Assembly (NCBI GenBank): GCA_027449525.1
Contig: DAIDLK010000017.1
Location: forward strand, 3,552 to 11,887
Length of the DNA stretch: 8,336 nt
Source of the DNA: Legionellaceae bacterium
GTDB taxonomy: Bacteria; Pseudomonadota; Gammaproteobacteria; Legionellales; Legionellaceae
Direction: 5' to 3'
The notes beneath the pieces are model-generated. The model was not told where the DNA came from, made no database searches, and was given only the letters and a program-made list of their open reading frames with translations. This document shows positions 6,047 through 8,336 of the stretch, one piece after another (positions within the stretch are counted from its first letter, which is position 1; the number at the start of each line of letters is the position of its first letter). Made by a program: the position numbers and the translations under genes.

Positions 6047-6658
6047 TTAGGTGTGATTAAATAACCAATCCCCGTCACCATCTTCGTCGTCATAGGAAAG
6101 AACGATCACTTGTGTACCTAAGGTAACGAACTCTTCGTTTAGCCATTTTGCAGCACTCGGTAATACGCGCACACAGCCATGGCTGGAATTATAGGGCGGT
6201 ACTTCGTAAGCGGCATGAATAGTAAATCCTCGGTAAAAGTACATGCAATAGGGCATTTTAGCACCCCCGAACGTTTCAACGGGGTATTCGCCAGATTTAC
6301 AGTCAATGCCTCGTTTATTGTAGACCCTAAACGTACCTGTGACAGTTCGGCACGGTTTAGCAACATCTTCACAAAAATCTTTTCCACCTGAAGCGCTACC
6401 CGTCATTACACGCTGCCCCATTTCATCATAGGCTGCCCATGCAGATACTTTGGGGTCAAACACAAATTGACGACGACCACTAGCCGGAACATGGAGAGGG
6501 AAATAATTGCGACCGCGCTGATCACGCAAATAATGCATGGTATGGTGAACCTGACCGTTGTCATCGGTAATATAAGTTGAAGGATCGTTCAAATAAGGAT
6601 CCATACAAGCTGACAAACCAAGACAGATTAAAACGAAACGAAGCAGTTTAATGAACAT
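6047..6658 (-). CDS. L,D-transpeptidase (YkuD) lipoprotein, EnhA-like
   Basis: Probably an envelope enzyme that forms or edits peptidoglycan cross-links, or anchors proteins to it, through a cysteine acyl-enzyme. The 203-residue product starts with a lipoprotein signal: Lys4, a hydrophobic stretch 5-17 and lipobox LSAC with Cys18. The YkuD domain covers about 65-190. Catalytic residues fit the family pattern: His148 in TIHAAYE, then SSHGCVRV with His160, Cys162 and Arg164. Cys96, Cys103, Cys120 and Cys138 (in DFCEDVAKPCRT, IDCKSGEYP and MPYCMYF) resemble the pattern I recall from Legionella EnhA ('enhanced entry') proteins. The protein ends in an acidic tail, DDEDGDGD (190-197). AAGGA lies eight bases before the ATG. 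It follows ettA by 37 bp on the same strand and may share its transcript. The domain call is firm; the EnhA link is from memory. Confidence 0.9.
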   Translation of the reverse strand: MFIKLLRFVLICLGLSACMDPYLNDPSTYITDDNGQVHHTMHYLRDQRGRNYFPLHVPASGRRQFVFDPKVSAWAAYDEMGQRVMTGSASGGKDFCEDVAKPCRTVTGTFRVYNKRGIDCKSGEYPVETFGGAKMPYCMYFYRGFTIHAAYEVPPYNSSHGCVRVLPSAAKWLNEEFVTLGTQVIVLSYDDEDGDGDWLFNHT

Positions 6659-6677
6659 GTACTAAATCCTTATCGTG

Positions 6678-6697
6678 TAGTCACTTTTAGTCACTTT
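6678..6697. repeat. Perfect tandem 10-bp repeat between ettA and the transpeptidase gene
   Basis: TAGTCACTTT occurs twice in direct succession (6678-6687 and 6688-6697). It spans the ettA stop codon and lies upstream of the transpeptidase gene, where an activator or repressor of that gene could bind. The repeat unit is close to one helical turn. It may equally be a local duplication. Confidence 0.55.
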
Positions 6698-8336
6698 ACG
6701 CATGCAAGGGACGATACTTAATGCGCGAAGGCCTATTGGCTGCATCCCCCAAGCGGCGTTTTCGATCGTCTTCATAGTCTGAGTAATTCCCATCAAAAAA
6801 AACCACTTTAGAATCGCCTTCAAACGCTAATAAGTGCGTGCAAATCCGATCAAGGAACCAGCGGTCATGAGATACCACAATGGCCGAGCCAGGAAAACTC
6901 AGTAAAGCTTCTTCTAAAGCGCGCAATGTTTCGACGTCAAGATCATTGGATGGTTCATCCAATAACAACACATTACCACCACTTTTGAGTAGTTTAGCTA
7001 AATGGACCCGATTGCGTTCACCACCCGATAATTGCGCTAATTTTTTTTGCTGATCCGCACCTTTGAAATTAAAACGTCCCACATAAGCACGCGAAGGCAT
7101 CTGAAAAGTACCTACCTGCATCACGTCATGACCGTCTGAAATTTCTTGCCAAACCGTTTTGTTATCATCCAAGTGATCACGCATTTGCTCAACAGAAACG
7201 AGTTTAACTGTTTCACCGATCGTGATAGAACCTTGATCAGGTGTTTCTCGCCCAGTGAGCAGTCTTAAAAACGTGGATTTACCAGCACCATTGGGGCCAA
7301 TAATACCTAAAATTCCCCCTTTGGGTAATTTAAAATCTAACTTCTCAAATAGCAGACGATCCCCGTAAGCTTTCGTAAGATTGTGTGTTTCAATCACTAA
7401 ATCACCTAAACGTTCCCCCGGTGGAATATAGATTTCGTTGGTTTCGTTGCGTTTTTGGAATTCGCGGGAATTTAACTCCTCGAATCGGGCTAAACGTGCT
7501 TTGTTTTTTGCATGTCGCCCTTTGGGAGAGGTACGAACCCATTCCAATTCAGCTTTGATAGCACGTAGGTGCGATGCTTCTTGATTTTGCTCTAATTGTA
7601 AGCGCTGATTCTTTTGTTCCAACCAACTCGTGTAATTACCTTCATAAGGTATACCCTCGCCTCGGTCTAACTCTAAAATCCATTGCGCTGCATTGTCCAA
7701 AAAATACCTATCGTGCGTAATCGCTACCACAGTACCGGCAAAATGCTCTAGGTAGTGTTCAAGCCAGGCCACGCTCTCGGCATCCAGGTGGTTGGTTGGC
7801 TCGTCTAATAACAACATATCAGGATTCGATAGCAGTAAACGGCAGAGTGCCACGCGTCGTCGCTCGCCTCCGGACAAAAGACCAACAACTTTGTCCCAAT
7901 CAGGCAGACGAAGTGCTTCCGCAGCAACTTCTAGCTGACGCGACAAGTCCCAGCCGTTACCGGCCTCAATGGCTTGCTGTAAATCACCTTGCTTTTGTAA
8001 CAACTCATTCATTTCTTGGTCAGACAGTGGTTCCGCAAAGCGCATGCTGAGTTCATCAAATTGCAACAATTTTTGTTTCATATCCACGACGGCTTCTTCA
8101 ACCACTTCTCGCACCGTTTTATTGGGATCAACCTCTGGCTCTTGCGCCAAATAGCCTATTTTAATGCCAGTTTGAGGCCGCGCCTCACCATCAAATTGTT
8201 GATCCACACCCGCCATAATACGCAACAATGTCGATTTTCCCGAACCATTTAAGCCCAAGACACCAATTTTAGCGCCAGGGTAAAAACTAAGCGAAATATT
8301 TTTTAGAATGAAGCGTTGACCTTCGACTACTTTGTT
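6696..8336 (-). CDS. ettA: Energy-dependent translational throttle protein EttA (ABC-F ATPase), N-terminus cut by window edge
   Basis: EttA binds the ribosomal E site and gates entry into elongation according to the ATP/ADP ratio. The frame is open to the right edge, giving 546 residues. By alignment from memory with the E. coli protein (555 residues), about 11 N-terminal residues are missing. The visible part begins NKVVEGQRFILKN. First ABC domain: Walker A GLNGSGKST (28-36 of the fragment), signature LSGGERRR, Walker B LLLDEPTNHLD with its catalytic Glu. The P-site tRNA interaction motif linker lies in the basic helical segment around LEWVRTSPKGRHAKNKARLARFEEL. Second domain: GPNGAGKST, LSGGERNR and LLLDEPSNDLD (Ser where E. 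coli has Thr; the Glu is kept). The C-terminus RIKYRPLHA matches the EttA tail and separates it from Uup and YheS. It lies directly upstream of the transpeptidase gene. Confidence 0.97.
   Translation of the reverse strand, partial: NKVVEGQRFILKNISLSFYPGAKIGVLGLNGSGKSTLLRIMAGVDQQFDGEARPQTGIKIGYLAQEPEVDPNKTVREVVEEAVVDMKQKLLQFDELSMRFAEPLSDQEMNELLQKQGDLQQAIEAGNGWDLSRQLEVAAEALRLPDWDKVVGLLSGGERRRVALCRLLLSNPDMLLLDEPTNHLDAESVAWLEHYLEHFAGTVVAITHDRYFLDNAAQWILELDRGEGIPYEGNYTSWLEQKNQRLQLEQNQEASHLRAIKAELEWVRTSPKGRHAKNKARLARFEELNSREFQKRNETNEIYIPPGERLGDLVIETHNLTKAYGDRLLFEKLDFKLPKGGILGIIGPNGAGKSTFLRLLTGRETPDQGSITIGETVKLVSVEQMRDHLDDNKTVWQEISDGHDVMQVGTFQMPSRAYVGRFNFKGADQQKKLAQLSGGERNRVHLAKLLKSGGNVLLLDEPSNDLDVETLRALEEALLSFPGSAIVVSHDRWFLDRICTHLLAFEGDSKVVFFDGNYSDYEDDRKRRLGDAANRPSRIKYRPLHA

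Larger units (their letters stand above)
5890..6060. other. Origin-like region: DnaA boxes, IHF consensus and AT-rich core
   Basis: This covers nearly all of the 172-bp gap between recG and the transpeptidase gene. It contains two consensus DnaA boxes (5890-5898 and 6018-6026) and two one-mismatch boxes (TGTGAACAA at 6030-6038 and TGTGATTAA at 6052-6060, the last inside the transpeptidase gene), all facing the same way. A perfect IHF consensus is at 5948-5960. Bases 5941-5990 contain only six G or C in fifty, as expected for a duplex-unwinding element. This matches the architecture known for gammaproteobacterial origins. Against a main oriC, neither dnaA, mnmG nor mioC is present, both flanking genes point towards the gap, and GATC sites are not enriched. 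It might instead be a DnaA/IHF-binding regulatory or titration site. Confidence 0.4.

Noticed and set aside
6683..6702. CpxR-like box (GTAAA-N5-GTAAA) upstream of the transpeptidase gene
   Set aside because: Only one half-site, GTAAA, is intact on the minus strand; the second half does not match at the required spacing.
7796..8252. Plus-strand open frames opposite ettA
   Set aside because: They are antisense to the conserved first ABC domain and have no family resemblance.

Overview
The window looks like chromosomal DNA from a gammaproteobacterium, most likely of the order Legionellales (Legionella, Coxiella, Aquicella or Berkiella type). This is inferred from three things. The gmk/rph neighbourhood with recG nearby resembles the gmk-rpoZ-spoT-recG cluster known in gammaproteobacteria. 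One gene encodes an F-box protein with sequence blocks I associate with Legionella effector-like families. Another encodes an EnhA-like L,D-transpeptidase lipoprotein. No database search was possible, so genus and species are open. No tRNA, rRNA, IS element or CRISPR array is visible.

Left part (1-2655): guanylate kinase gmk runs off the left edge on the minus strand. It is divergent from a tightly packed plus-strand operon: rph (RNase PH), yggS (PLP homeostasis protein) and a DPM1-like family 2 glycosyltransferase. The 54-bp gap between gmk and rph carries a good sigma70-type promoter for the operon.

Middle (2645-3789): a minus-strand gene for a 337-residue protein with an N-terminal F-box, an ankyrin-like segment and a conserved C-terminal region. 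It is a candidate secreted effector. Its 3' end overlaps the end of the glycosyltransferase gene tail to tail by 11 bp. Its triple-ATG start can pair with an upstream sequence in the mRNA. The 131-bp gap to recG contains a dyad and a TTGACA element.

Right part (3790-8336): recG (full-length branched-DNA helicase, plus strand) converges on a minus-strand pair: ettA (ABC-F translation factor, 5' end cut by the window edge) followed by the L,D-transpeptidase lipoprotein gene. The 172-bp gap between recG and the transpeptidase gene is the most unusual part. It holds two consensus DnaA boxes and two near-matches, all in one orientation, a perfect match to the IHF consensus, and a 50-bp core that is 88% A+T. 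Together these resemble a replication origin or a DnaA/IHF-binding locus. Gene orientation on both sides (pointing towards the gap) argues against a main oriC, so this is a hypothesis.

Most genes are housekeeping: nucleotide synthesis (Gmk), RNA 3'-end maturation (RNase PH), vitamin B6 balance (YggS), DNA repair (RecG) and ribosome energy sensing (EttA). The accessory parts are the effector-like gene, the transpeptidase and possibly the DnaA-box gap.
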